Shown: positions 1 through 9,352 of the stretch, one piece after another
How positions within the stretch are numbered: position 1 is the first letter of the stretch
Layout of the letters: the number at the start of each line of letters is the position of its first letter
Source of the DNA: Streptomyces cyanogenus
GTDB lineage: Bacteria; Actinomycetota; Actinomycetes; Streptomycetales; Streptomycetaceae
Reading direction: 5' to 3'
Length of the DNA stretch: 64,000 nt
NCBI RefSeq assembly: GCF_017526105.1
Contig: NZ_CP071839.1
Coordinates: forward strand, 3,712,001-3,776,000
Translations under genes and position numbers: made by a program
The notes under the pieces: model-generated
Databases searched by the model: none
What the model saw: the letters and a program-made list of their open reading frames with translations, nothing else
Told to the model about the DNA's origin: nothing

Positions 1-421
1 GGCCGTAGCCCGACTTCGTCTCGAAGGTCGTCGTGCCCTGGCGGAGGGCCTCGTCGAGGTAACGGGTGAGGTTGGCCTCCAGTTCCGCGTCGCTCGCGGC
101 CCGGGTGGCCGCGACCGTGGTGCGGATGCCGCCGGCCGTGTAGGAGCGGCCGGACATGCGGGCGTTGAACTCCTGCGTCCGGTCGCCCGCGAACACCAGG
201 TGGGAGTGGGAGTCCACGAAGCCCGGCAGCACCGCCCGGCCGCCCGCGTCGACCCGGTTGTCAGTGGCGGGTGCTTTGCTTGACTCACCGGTCCACGCGA
301 CACGGTCGCCGTCGATGACGACGGCCGCGTCCTGGATCAGACCGAGGGGGGATCCGTCGCCCAGGGAGGGGTCGTTGGTGACCAGCGTGGCGATGTTGGT
401 GATGACGGTGCTGCTGCTCAT
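1..421 (-). CDS. hutI: Imidazolonepropionase (HutI), N-terminal part
   Basis: This is the third enzyme of histidine degradation; it opens imidazolone-5-propionate to N-formimino-L-glutamate in the cytoplasm. Only the first 140 codons are in the window and the C-terminus lies beyond base 1. The protein starts MSSSTVITNIATLV and has the amidohydrolase first metal-binding motif HSH at residues 72-74 within VLPGFVDSHSHLVFAGD, followed by the typical RTQEFNARM substrate-binding stretch. It is the last gene of the minus-strand hut operon, 20 bp after hutF. The assignment rests on the motif and the operon; confidence is high. Confidence 0.93.
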   Translation of the reverse strand, partial: MSSSTVITNIATLVTNDPSLGDGSPLGLIQDAAVVIDGDRVAWTGESSKAPATDNRVDAGGRAVLPGFVDSHSHLVFAGDRTQEFNARMSGRSYTAGGIRTTVAATRAASDAELEANLTRYLDEALRQGTTTFETKSGYG

Positions 422-441
422 GGTGTCCTCGTGGGTGATCG

Positions 442-1779
442 TCAGGCGCGGAGGGCTTCGACCGCCCGCGCGAGGGCCTGCGGCACGTCGGGTACGAGGG
501 TGTGCGCCCCGTCGCGTACGACATGCCGGCCGCCCACGACCGTATGCCGCACGTCGGCCGCGCCCGCCGCGAATACGGCCGTCTCGGCGCCCAGTCTGGG
601 CAGCGGCCCTGCCGTCCTGACCGAGTCCAGCGCGATCGTCGTCAGGTCCGCGAGGGCGCCGGGCTCGATCGTGCCGGCCTCGTCCCAGCCGAGGGCGGCG
701 TGGCCGTCGGTGGTGGCGGCCCGCAGCAGGGCGGCGGCCGTCCAGTGGCCCCGGGTGCGGGTGCGCAGCCGCTCGTTCAGCTCCATCGCGCGGGCCTCTT
801 CGAGCAGGTCGATGACGGCGTGGCTGTCGGAGCCGAGGGAGAGCGGGGAGCCGGCCCGCTGGAGGGCGACGGCCGGGCCGATGCCGTCGGCCAGGTCCCG
901 TTCGGTGGTGGGGCACATGCAGGTGCCGGTGCCCGAGCCGCCGAGCAGGGCGATGTCCTCGTCGGTGAGGTGGGTGTTGTGCACCCCGGTGGTGCGCGGC
1001 CCGAGGACGCCGTGGTCGGCGAGCAGCCGGGCCGGGGTACGTCCGTGGGCGGCGAGGCAGGCGTCGTTCTCGGCGGTCTGCTCCGACAGGTGCACGTGCA
1101 GCGGGGCCCGCCGCTCCTGCGCCCAGCCCGCCACGGTCGCCAACTGGGCGGCGGGCACGGCCCGTACCGAGTGGATCGCCGCCCCGATCCGTGCGTGATC
1201 CCGTTCCTTGAGAACTGCACAGCGTTCGGCCCAGGCCTCCGCGCTGCCGTCGGAGAACCGCAGCTGGTGGGTGTTCGGGGCCTCGCCGAAGCCGGAGGAG
1301 AGGTAGCAGGTGTCGAGGAGGGTGATGCGGATGCCGGCCTCGGCGGCGGCCGCGATCAGCGCCTCGCCCATGGCGTTGGGGTCGGCGTAGGGGGTGCCGC
1401 CGGGGGCGTGGTGGACGTAGTGGAACTCGCCGACACAGGTGATGCCGGCGAGGGCCATCTCGGCGTACACCGCGCGGGCCAGGGCGTGATAGGTCTCCGG
1501 GGTCAGGTGGTCGGCGACGGAGTACATCACCTCGCGCCAGGTCCAGAAGGTTCCGGAGCCGACCTGGACGGTGCCGCGCAGCGCCCGGTGGAAGGCGTGG
1601 CTGTGGGCGTTGGCGAGCCCCGGCAGGGTCAGTCCGCGCAGCACCTCGGCGCCGGGCGGCGGGGCGGGCGTCCCGGTGCGGACGGCACTGATCCGCCCGT
1701 CCGCGACCTCGACGGTCACCCCCGGCTCGACGTGGGTGCCGAGCCAGGCGTGCTCCAACCAGTAGGTCCCCTTGGTCAC
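442..1779 (-). CDS. hutF: Formimidoylglutamate deiminase (HutF)
   Basis: 445-residue amidohydrolase-superfamily enzyme expected to convert N-formimino-L-glutamate to N-formyl-L-glutamate and ammonia, the five-step branch of histidine degradation. Visible motifs are the HSH metal ligands at residues 59-61 in LPGLANAHSHAFHRAL, a HVHLSEQ motif in mid-protein and GSDSHAVIDLLEE near the C-terminus, all typical of HutF rather than of guanine deaminase. Its start overlaps the stop of the upstream M20 hydrolase by 4 bp (ATGA), so the two are probably translationally coupled. Full family length. Confidence 0.9.
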   Translation of the reverse strand: MTKGTYWLEHAWLGTHVEPGVTVEVADGRISAVRTGTPAPPPGAEVLRGLTLPGLANAHSHAFHRALRGTVQVGSGTFWTWREVMYSVADHLTPETYHALARAVYAEMALAGITCVGEFHYVHHAPGGTPYADPNAMGEALIAAAAEAGIRITLLDTCYLSSGFGEAPNTHQLRFSDGSAEAWAERCAVLKERDHARIGAAIHSVRAVPAAQLATVAGWAQERRAPLHVHLSEQTAENDACLAAHGRTPARLLADHGVLGPRTTGVHNTHLTDEDIALLGGSGTGTCMCPTTERDLADGIGPAVALQRAGSPLSLGSDSHAVIDLLEEARAMELNERLRTRTRGHWTAAALLRAATTDGHAALGWDEAGTIEPGALADLTTIALDSVRTAGPLPRLGAETAVFAAGAADVRHTVVGGRHVVRDGAHTLVPDVPQALARAVEALRA

Positions 1780-3202
1780 CGGCAGGCCAGTCCTTCCAGT
1801 ACGTCGGCGAGTGCGCGCACCCCGGCCACACAGTCGTCCTCGGCCGCGAACTCGGCCGGGGAGTGCGAGACACCGGTGGGGTTGCGCACGAACAGCATGG
1901 CGGTCGGAATGCTCCCGGACAGGATCCCGGCGTCGTGTCCCGCGCCGGTGCCGAGGACGGGCACCGTCAGGCCGGTGTCCCTGCCGAGGATGCGGCCGAG
2001 TTCGTCCCGCAGGGCGTGGTCGAACTCGACGACCGGGGTGAAGGACTCCCGGACGACGTCGAGATCGATGCCGTGCGCGGCGGCGTACTCCCGCGCGGCC
2101 TTCTCCACTCCCCCGACGACCGTGTCCAGGGTCTCCTGGTCGGCGGCGCGGGAGTCGAGCCAGCCGCGCACCAGCGAGGGGATCGCGTTGACCCCGTTCG
2201 GTTCCACCGCGATCTTCCCGAAGGTGGCGACGGCGCCGGCGAGTTCGGCCTCACGGCGGGCGGCGAGCACGGTCTCGGCGTAGGACAGCATCGGGTCGCG
2301 GCGGTCCACCAGCCGGGTGGTGCCGGCGTGGTTGGCCTCGCCCCGGAAGTCGAACCGCCACCGCCCGTGCGGCCAGATGGCACTGGCGATGCCGACCCGG
2401 TCGCCGGACAGGTCCAGCGCGCGGCCCTGTTCGACGTGCAGCTCCACGAAGGCGCCGATCCGGGCCAGCCGCTCGGGATCGGGCCCGATGGCCTCGGGGT
2501 CGTACCCGGCGGCCTCCATGGCGCGCGGCAGGCCCACCCCGTCCCCGTCGGTGAGCCGGTGGGCCTGCTCGACGGTCAGCTGCCCGGCGGTGAGCCGGGA
2601 CCCGACACAGGCGAGCCCGAACCGGGCCCCCTCCTCGTCCCCGAAGTTGACGATGGCGAGGGGCTTGGTGAACTCCGCTCCCCGGCCGCGCAGTTCGTCC
2701 AGCGCGGCGAAGGAGGACACCACTCCGAGGGGGCCGTCGAAGGCGCCGCCGTCCGGCACGGAGTCCAGGTGCGACCCGGTGACGACGGCGTCCCCGGCGC
2801 CGGGGTCGCCGAGCCAGGCCCACTGGTTACCGTTCCGGTCGACCTCGTACGCCAGTCCCCGCGCCTCGGCCTGCTCCTTGAACCAGGCCCGGCAGTCGGC
2901 GTCCGCCCCGGTCCAGGCGTAGCGCCGGTAACCGCCGGAGCCGGGGTGCCGGCCGATGGGGAGCAGCTCGCGCCACATCTCATGGAAGGAGGTGCCGGCG
3001 GCGACAGGCCGCACCGGCTGTGTGCCGCTGCCCGTGCCCGCAGGCCGTACCGGCTGTGGGCAGTCGTTCCGCGGGGCGGTGGGTGTCCCCCCGCTCGAAC
3101 GAGGCTGCGGGTGGGGGAGGGTGGGCACAGCCGAACCCGCGGACGGGGACGGGAGACCGGCCCCCACCGGAGAGTCGCCGCCGTGCCCGGTCTCGCCGAC
3201 GG

Positions 3203-3206
<4 letters not shown>
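1776..3206 (-). CDS. M20-family amidohydrolase (allantoate amidohydrolase-like; possible N-formylglutamate hydrolase)
   Basis: 476 residues. The core, from about residue 70 (SFHEMWRELLPIGRHPGSGG), is an M20/M28 zinc amidase with TGSHLDSVPDGGAFDGPLGV and DEEGARFG metal motifs, usually annotated allantoate amidohydrolase or hydantoinase/carbamoylase. Because it sits between hutU and hutF, and no separate N-formylglutamate deformylase is seen here, I infer it may hydrolyse N-formylglutamate or act elsewhere in this branch; this is not shown. It starts with GTG overlapping the hutU stop (GTGA). The first ~70 residues are low-complexity Pro/Gly/Thr sequence absent from the family core and look like an inserted repeat. 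Confidence 0.8.
2996..3192. repeat. GC-rich hairpin-bearing sequence inserted in the N-terminus of the M20 hydrolase gene
   Basis: This stretch encodes only low-complexity residues that extend the M20 hydrolase N-terminus. It contains an imperfect inverted repeat around 3089-3133 (a C6GC run facing a GCGGGTGGGGG run). From memory it resembles a dispersed intergenic repeat common in Streptomyces genomes (C-rich arm, CGAACGAGG-like loop, then CCGCGGAACGACTGCCCACAG on the opposite strand). The reading frame stays open through it. Identity as a dispersed repeat is inference. Confidence 0.5.
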
Positions 3207-4867
<1,661 letters not shown>

Positions 4868-4891
4868 CGTCTGCCTCCTCCTGTGCCTACG

Positions 4892-4920
4892 TCTATTCAC
4901 ATCCTGTCTCGCTGAATAGA
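4892..4920. promoter_or_regulatory. Inverted repeat upstream of hutU (candidate hut operator)
   Basis: TCTATTCA (4892-4899) and TGAATAGA (4913-4920) form a perfect 8-bp inverted repeat with arm centres 21 bp apart, two helical turns. It begins 25 bp upstream of the hutU start codon, in a locally AT-rich patch between hutU and the divergent decarboxylase gene. Position and symmetry suit a dimeric repressor that controls hut expression; the binding protein is unknown. Confidence 0.45.
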
Positions 4921-5006
4921 GCTAGTCAATACGCCGGGGGGCCACGTCCGCGCCCGGCGGATGTTTGGCTGGAACCACCGGTAGCCGAGACAGGACGGGG
5001 AAACCC

Positions 5007-6377
5007 ATGGCGGACATCGACAGCGAGGCGCGCGAGCGGACCGGCCGGCGGGACCAGGCCGTGCGGGCGGCCGTCGAGCAGGGGCTGCTGGGCCCGGACG
5101 CGGCCGTGGCGGGCCTGCTGGACGTCACCGGGATCCGGGAGTCGGCGGCGGGGCTGCGGGCGGCGTTCGACGCGGTGACGGCGCCCGGCACCCCGGTGCT
5201 GCACGCCTTCGCGGTGAAGGCGACCCCGCTGGTACCCGTGGTGCGGCTGCTGCACGAGGCGGGCCTCGGCGCCGAGGTGGCCAGCCCCGGCGAGCTGGCG
5301 CTGGCCCGGGCCGCCGGGGTGCCACCGGACCGGACGGTGCTGGACTCGCCGGCGAAGACCCCGGCGGAGCTGCGCGAGGCCCTGGCCCTGGGCATCGCGG
5401 TGAACGCCGACAACCCGCAGGAGCTGGACCGGCTCGACGCCCTCGTGCGCTCCGTCCCCGCCCGGTCCCCGCTCGGCCTCCGGGTCAACCCGCAGATCGG
5501 CGCCGGCACCATCGGGGCGACCTCCACGGCGACGCCGACCTCGAAGTTCGGGGTGGCACTGCGGGACGAGGGGGCGCGCGACTGGGTCGTACGGGCGTAC
5601 GCGGAGCGGCCGTGGCTGACCCGGCTGCACGCGCACACCGGCTCGCAGGGCATCCCGCTGCCGCTGCTGGCCCAGGGCGTGGCGGAGGTGTACGCGCTCG
5701 CGCAGGAGATCAACGCGGCCGTGGGCCGGCGGCAGGTGGACACGATCGACATCGGCGGCGGGCTGCCGGTGGACGTCGCGTCGGAGGCGACGGCGCCGAC
5801 GTACGCCGCGTACGCGGGCATGCTGGCCGACCGGGTGCCGGGGCTGTTCGACGGGCGGTACGGGCTGGTGACGGAGTTCGGGCGGTCGCTGCTGGCCAGG
5901 CACGGGACGGTGGTGGCCCGGGTGGAGTACGCCAAGAGCGCGGGCGGGCGGCGGATCGCGGTGACGCACGCGGGCGTGCAGGTGGCGGCGCGGACGGTGT
6001 ACGTGCCGGGGACATGGCCGCTGCGGATCGCCGCGTACGACGCCGAGGGGCGGCCGAAGACGGGACCGGAGGTGGTGCAGGACGTGGCCGGGCCGGCCTG
6101 CTTCTCGGGCGACCTGCTCGCCGAGGGGCGCGCGCTGCCGCTGCTGGAGCCGGGCGACTACGTGGCGGCGCTGGACACGGGCGCGTACGGCTTCGCCCAC
6201 CACTACGCCTACAACTCCCTGGCCCGGCCGGGTATCTACGGCTACGCGCCGGACCGTGCCGGTGGCATGGCCTTCGCGGTCGTACGGGAGCCGCAGACGC
6301 TCGCGGAGGTGGTGGCCGAATCCGGAGGGGCGCACGCTTCCGCACTCACCACCCTCAATGCATCCGAGAGCCGTTGA
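5007..6377 (+). CDS. PLP-dependent fold-III decarboxylase, diaminopimelate decarboxylase-like
   Basis: 456 residues. Two-domain alanine-racemase/DapDC fold: the PLP-binding lysine lies in HAFAVKATPLVPVVR, followed by HTGSQG and the phosphate-binding GGGLPVD loop, then a beta-barrel domain ending with DTGAYGFAHHYAYNSLARP. Enzymes of this type remove the alpha-carboxylate of diaminopimelate or related basic amino acids; the substrate here cannot be read from sequence, and the lysine-biosynthesis lysA is probably a separate gene. The ATG at 5007 (upstream GGACGGGGA) is preferred to a TTG 42 bp earlier. Divergent from hutU; a role in the hut pathway is not implied. Confidence 0.8.
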   Translation: MADIDSEARERTGRRDQAVRAAVEQGLLGPDAAVAGLLDVTGIRESAAGLRAAFDAVTAPGTPVLHAFAVKATPLVPVVRLLHEAGLGAEVASPGELALARAAGVPPDRTVLDSPAKTPAELREALALGIAVNADNPQELDRLDALVRSVPARSPLGLRVNPQIGAGTIGATSTATPTSKFGVALRDEGARDWVVRAYAERPWLTRLHAHTGSQGIPLPLLAQGVAEVYALAQEINAAVGRRQVDTIDIGGGLPVDVASEATAPTYAAYAGMLADRVPGLFDGRYGLVTEFGRSLLARHGTVVARVEYAKSAGGRRIAVTHAGVQVAARTVYVPGTWPLRIAAYDAEGRPKTGPEVVQDVAGPACFSGDLLAEGRALPLLEPGDYVAALDTGAYGFAHHYAYNSLARPGIYGYAPDRAGGMAFAVVREPQTLAEVVAESGGAHASALTTLNASESR

Positions 6378-6432
6378 CGGGCCCCGCCCGCCCTCGAACA
6401 AATGGTTCAACGGTCATGACACACACGTCAGT

Positions 6433-6438
6433 TGACCC
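6433..6438 (+). promoter_or_regulatory. Possible -35 element upstream of the roadblock cassette
   Basis: TTGACC at 6433-6438 lies about 120 bp upstream of the first roadblock gene. A matching -10 at 17-18 bp is poor (CGCATG), so this is only a weak candidate. A partial dyad, GAAC-AAATG-GTTC, lies 30 bp further upstream. Confidence 0.2.
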
Positions 6439-6555
6439 ACACTAGTACGCCGGACGCATGTTCCAACGGAAAATGCCAAAGGCCTCACCTCCCCCACCTA
6501 CGTTGCGTAGTGTCGGCGTCACTCAGCCGGAGTCCCAGGCGGGAGGGGAGCCACG

Positions 6556-6939
6556 GTGCCCGGAATCGACGAGTGCTTACTGGAAGCGATGCGGCTGCCC
6601 GGTGCCAGGGGAGCCGCGCTGGTGGACTGGACGAGCGGACTCGCCCTCGGCACGGTCGGGGAGGCACCCGGCGGCGACCACGAGACGACCGCCGCCGAGG
6701 CCGCCGAACTGGCCCGGATGGCCGCCGAGCACGGCACCTTCGCGGCGGCCGGCGACGGGTCGCCACCCGTGGAGGACGTGATCATCAGCAACGGGGACAG
6801 CTACCACCTGCTGCGCTTCGTGGACACGTCCTTCGACAGCAGCGTGTTCCTGCACCTGTGGCTCGGCCGCGAGGAGGGCAACCTCGCGCTCGCCCGGATC
6901 CGGCTCGGTGAGATGGCAGCCCGGCTGGTGCTGGGATGA
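6556..6939 (+). CDS. Roadblock/LC7-type protein with a TTA codon
   Basis: 127 residues. The pattern GARGAALVDWTSGLALGTVGEAP, then an alpha-helix rich in Ala/Glu, then VEDVIISNGDSYHLLRFVD and a hydrophobic strand VFLHLWLGR, fits the roadblock/longin fold. Bacterial members usually serve small Ras-like GTPases (MglA, the Streptomyces conservons) as GAPs or scaffolds. GTG start with GGGAGGGGAG 4 nt upstream. Codon 8 is TTA (6577-6579), the rare leucine codon read only by the bldA tRNA in Streptomyces; bldA itself lies at 19715-19798. The stop overlaps the next gene by 4 bp, so the whole cassette may depend on this codon. Confidence 0.8.
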   Translation: MPGIDECLLEAMRLPGARGAALVDWTSGLALGTVGEAPGGDHETTAAEAAELARMAAEHGTFAAAGDGSPPVEDVIISNGDSYHLLRFVDTSFDSSVFLHLWLGREEGNLALARIRLGEMAARLVLG

Positions 6940-7745
6940 CCGTGGTCAGCACCCCTCACCCGGCCCTGCCCGTGCGGGACAAGGCGGCCACCCGCGCCCT
7001 GTCCCCGATGCTGACCCGGCTCGCCGAGGAGCGGGCCACCGGCGTGCTGGTCCGCGAACACGGCGTCCTGCACCTCGCCGAGGGCCGGGTGGTGCACGCC
7101 GAGAGCCACCTCGCCCCCGGCCTCGACGTGCTGCTCACGGCCCACGGCACGCTCGCGGGCGCCGCCTGGCAGCAAGCCGCGGCCCGGACCCCGGGCCCGC
7201 TGCACGCGGCCGAGCTCCTGCTGCACTCCGGGGTGCTGCCCACGGGCGCACTGGAGCTGTGCCACCTGGACGCGCTGTACGACGCCGGGTACTTCGTGCT
7301 GGCCCCGAGCAGCACCCCCGGGCGCTTCCGGTACGACCACGCGCCCCGCCTCGGCCCGCTGCCCTCGGTCCCGGTCGTCGCGCTGGAACGCGAGACGCTG
7401 CGCCGCCGGCTGCTGCTGCACCGGCTGTGGCCCGACCCCGCCGCCGACAGCGCCCCGCTGATCCGCGCGGACCCAGCCGCCGGCCGTACCCCGGGCGCGC
7501 CGGTCACACCCCGGCAGCGGGCCGTCCTGGACCGGGTGGACGGCGTCCGCACGGCCGCCGACATCGCCCGGAACCTGGGCCGGCAGGCGTTCCACACGCT
7601 GGTCGACGTACGCCGGCTCACGGCGGCCGGGAAGATCGCACCCGCGCCCCGGGCACCCGCCCCGCCGCCACCGCCCCACCAGGTCACCACCGACCCCGAC
7701 ATCGCGCTGCTGAAGAGGCTCAGGGATGCGCTGGAGGCGCTTTGA
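6936..7745 (+). CDS. Regulatory protein with DUF4388/PATAN-like N-terminus and winged-helix-like C-terminus
   Basis: 269 residues, unrecognised at gene level. The N-terminal 100 residues have the pattern LTRLAEERATGVLVREHGVL...EGRVVHAES, which resembles DUF4388/PATAN domains found beside roadblock and response-regulator proteins. Residues ~190-235 (TPRQRAVLDRVDGVRTAADIARNLG) look like a winged-helix domain. The C-terminus has a short Pro-rich linker and a last helix. ATG overlaps the previous stop (ATGA). Context suggests it is a partner or effector of the three roadblock proteins. Confidence 0.65.
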   Translation: MTVVSTPHPALPVRDKAATRALSPMLTRLAEERATGVLVREHGVLHLAEGRVVHAESHLAPGLDVLLTAHGTLAGAAWQQAAARTPGPLHAAELLLHSGVLPTGALELCHLDALYDAGYFVLAPSSTPGRFRYDHAPRLGPLPSVPVVALERETLRRRLLLHRLWPDPAADSAPLIRADPAAGRTPGAPVTPRQRAVLDRVDGVRTAADIARNLGRQAFHTLVDVRRLTAAGKIAPAPRAPAPPPPPHQVTTDPDIALLKRLRDALEAL

Positions 7746-7776
7746 ACGGCACCGCCCCGCCGAGAGGAGAGACCTG

Positions 7777-8280
7777 ATGGTGGCCGAAGAGGACCTGCGC
7801 ACCGTCGTGGACGAGCTGCGCCGGCTGCGCACCCGGGTGCCGCAGCTCACCGGCGCCCTCGCGGCCGGCGTCGACGGCCTCGTCGTCGCCCACGACACCC
7901 CCGGGGTCGACCCGGAGGGCCTGGCCGCGCTCACCGCGGCCGCGCTCGGTGTCGCCGTGCGGGTCACGGACGCCACCGGGCACGGCGGCTTCCGGGAGCT
8001 GCTGGTGCGCGGCGAGCGCGGCTACATCGCCACCTACGCGGCCGGCCGCACCGCCGTCCTGACCCTGCTCGCCCAGGACCGGGTCAACGTCGGCCGGCTG
8101 CACCTGGAGGGCCGCCGGGCCGGCTCCCGCATCGGAGAGCTGCTGGACGCGGCCGAAGCCGCCGCCCGGGCAGCCCGGCCGACCCCGAGACCCCTGGGAG
8201 CCGTCAGCGCGGCGCCCCCGATCCGTACCCGAGCGCCTCGCACGACGAGTGCCGAGGCGCGTACCGCAACCGACAGCTGA
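7777..8280 (+). CDS. Roadblock/LC7 domain protein
   Basis: 167 residues. A helix (LRTVVDELRRLRTRVPQLTGALAAG) is followed by VDGLVVAHDTPGVDPEGLAALTAAALGVAVRV and GFRELLVRGERGYIATYAAGRTAVLTLLA, the standard roadblock layout. After residue ~130 comes a basic, Pro/Thr-rich tail with no predicted fold. The ATG at 7777 follows GAGAGGAGAG; an upstream in-frame ATG lies inside the previous gene and is rejected. Third gene of the cassette, 31 bp after the second. Confidence 0.8.
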   Translation: MVAEEDLRTVVDELRRLRTRVPQLTGALAAGVDGLVVAHDTPGVDPEGLAALTAAALGVAVRVTDATGHGGFRELLVRGERGYIATYAAGRTAVLTLLAQDRVNVGRLHLEGRRAGSRIGELLDAAEAAARAARPTPRPLGAVSAAPPIRTRAPRTTSAEARTATDS

Positions 8281-8291
8281 AAGGGACCACC

Positions 8292-8666
8292 ATGGCCAAC
8301 ACCGAGACCGCGCTCAAGGAAGCCCTCACCTCCATCGAGGGCGCCACCGGTGTCGCGCTCGTCGACTACACCAGCGGGATGGCGCTGGGCACGATGGGCG
8401 GCAGCAAGAGCTTCGACCTGAACGTGGCCGCCGCCGGCAACACGGACGTGATCCGCGCCAAGATGCGCACGATGGAAATGCTGGGCCTCAAGGCCGGCAT
8501 CGAGGACATCCTGATCACGCTGTCCGACCAGTACCACCTGATCCGCCTGCTCAGCAGCCGCGGCGGCAACGGCCTCTTCCTCTACCTGGTCCTCGACTCC
8601 AGCCGGGCCAACCTGGCGATGGCGCGGCACCAGCTGAAGCGGATCGAGGAGGACCTGGAGGTCTGA
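8292..8666 (+). CDS. Roadblock/LC7-type protein
   Basis: 124 residues, clearly related to the first gene of the cassette: both share GALVDxTSGxALGTxG at the N-terminus, SDQYHLIRLL/GDSYHLLRF in the middle, and a closing helix after NLALAR/NLAMAR. This suggests a tandem duplication with the regulator gene and another roadblock gene between. It starts 11 bp after the previous stop, with AAAGGGACC upstream. No kinase, DUF742 protein or GTPase (the conservon partners) accompanies the set. Confidence 0.8.
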   Translation: MANTETALKEALTSIEGATGVALVDYTSGMALGTMGGSKSFDLNVAAAGNTDVIRAKMRTMEMLGLKAGIEDILITLSDQYHLIRLLSSRGGNGLFLYLVLDSSRANLAMARHQLKRIEEDLEV

Positions 8667-8673
8667 CAGCGGC

Positions 8674-9276
8674 TCAGACCAGTGCCGCGGTACGGCGGCG
8701 GGCCCCGCCGGGGGCCGCGTCGCCGGCCGCGATACCGGTACCGCGCAGGCCCTTCACGGCCGCGCCCGCCGGACGCCCGCCGCGCCGGTCGAGCCAGTCG
8801 ACGCGGACCCACAGGAGCGTCTCCCGGGCCCGCTCCAGCCGCCCGAGCCAGGCGGCCTTCAGCCGCAGCCCGGTACCGAGCCCGGCCAGCAGCATGCCGC
8901 CGGCCGCGGGCACCGCGAAGGCGGAGCCGAGCGCGAGCACCCAGCCCAGCAGCAGCCACCAGCGGTGGCCCCGGCGCCAGGCGCGCACGGTCACCGCCCG
9001 GTCCTGCAGGACGTCGTACTTGCCCGCGCGGGCCGCCCCGTCGGCGAGGGCCCGGTACCGGCCCCGCCGGACCAGCGCCACGGCGGCCGCGCCGGCCAGG
9101 AAGAGCACGGCCCCGGCCAGTACGCCGATCCGGCGCCCGGTCACGCCCTCCGGCACGCTCCCGATCCCCGCGGCGACCACGCCGAGCCACCACAGCGGGG
9201 CGGCCCCCGCCCGTACGACGACGGCCACCCGAGCCAGACCCTGTCCTCCGCGCGCCACGTCAGCCTCCCGTGTCAC
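8674..9276 (-). CDS. Integral membrane protein, unknown function
   Basis: 200 residues with three or four likely membrane segments: near residues 27-43 (LWWLGVVAAGIGSVP), 50-68 (IGVLAGAVLFLAGAAAVAL) and a pair at ~105-135 (WWLLLGWVLALGSAFAVPAAGGMLLAGLG). A basic, Ala-rich cytoplasmic tail follows. It points toward the roadblock cassette and ends 7 bp from it, so the two units converge. No family recognised. Confidence 0.6.
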   Translation of the reverse strand: MTREADVARGGQGLARVAVVVRAGAAPLWWLGVVAAGIGSVPEGVTGRRIGVLAGAVLFLAGAAAVALVRRGRYRALADGAARAGKYDVLQDRAVTVRAWRRGHRWWLLLGWVLALGSAFAVPAAGGMLLAGLGTGLRLKAAWLGRLERARETLLWVRVDWLDRRGGRPAGAAVKGLRGTGIAAGDAAPGGARRRTAALV

Positions 9277-9352
9277 GTGACCCCTCAGCGCATGTGTCTC
9301 GTAGGAAGCTAACAGCAGAACCTGAGACGAATCTGAGAGCGGCGGGGCCCGG

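Noticed and set aside
6556..8666. Roadblock cassette as a conservon (cvn) operon
   Set aside because: A conservon needs a sensor-kinase-like protein, a DUF742 protein and a GTPase; all are absent.
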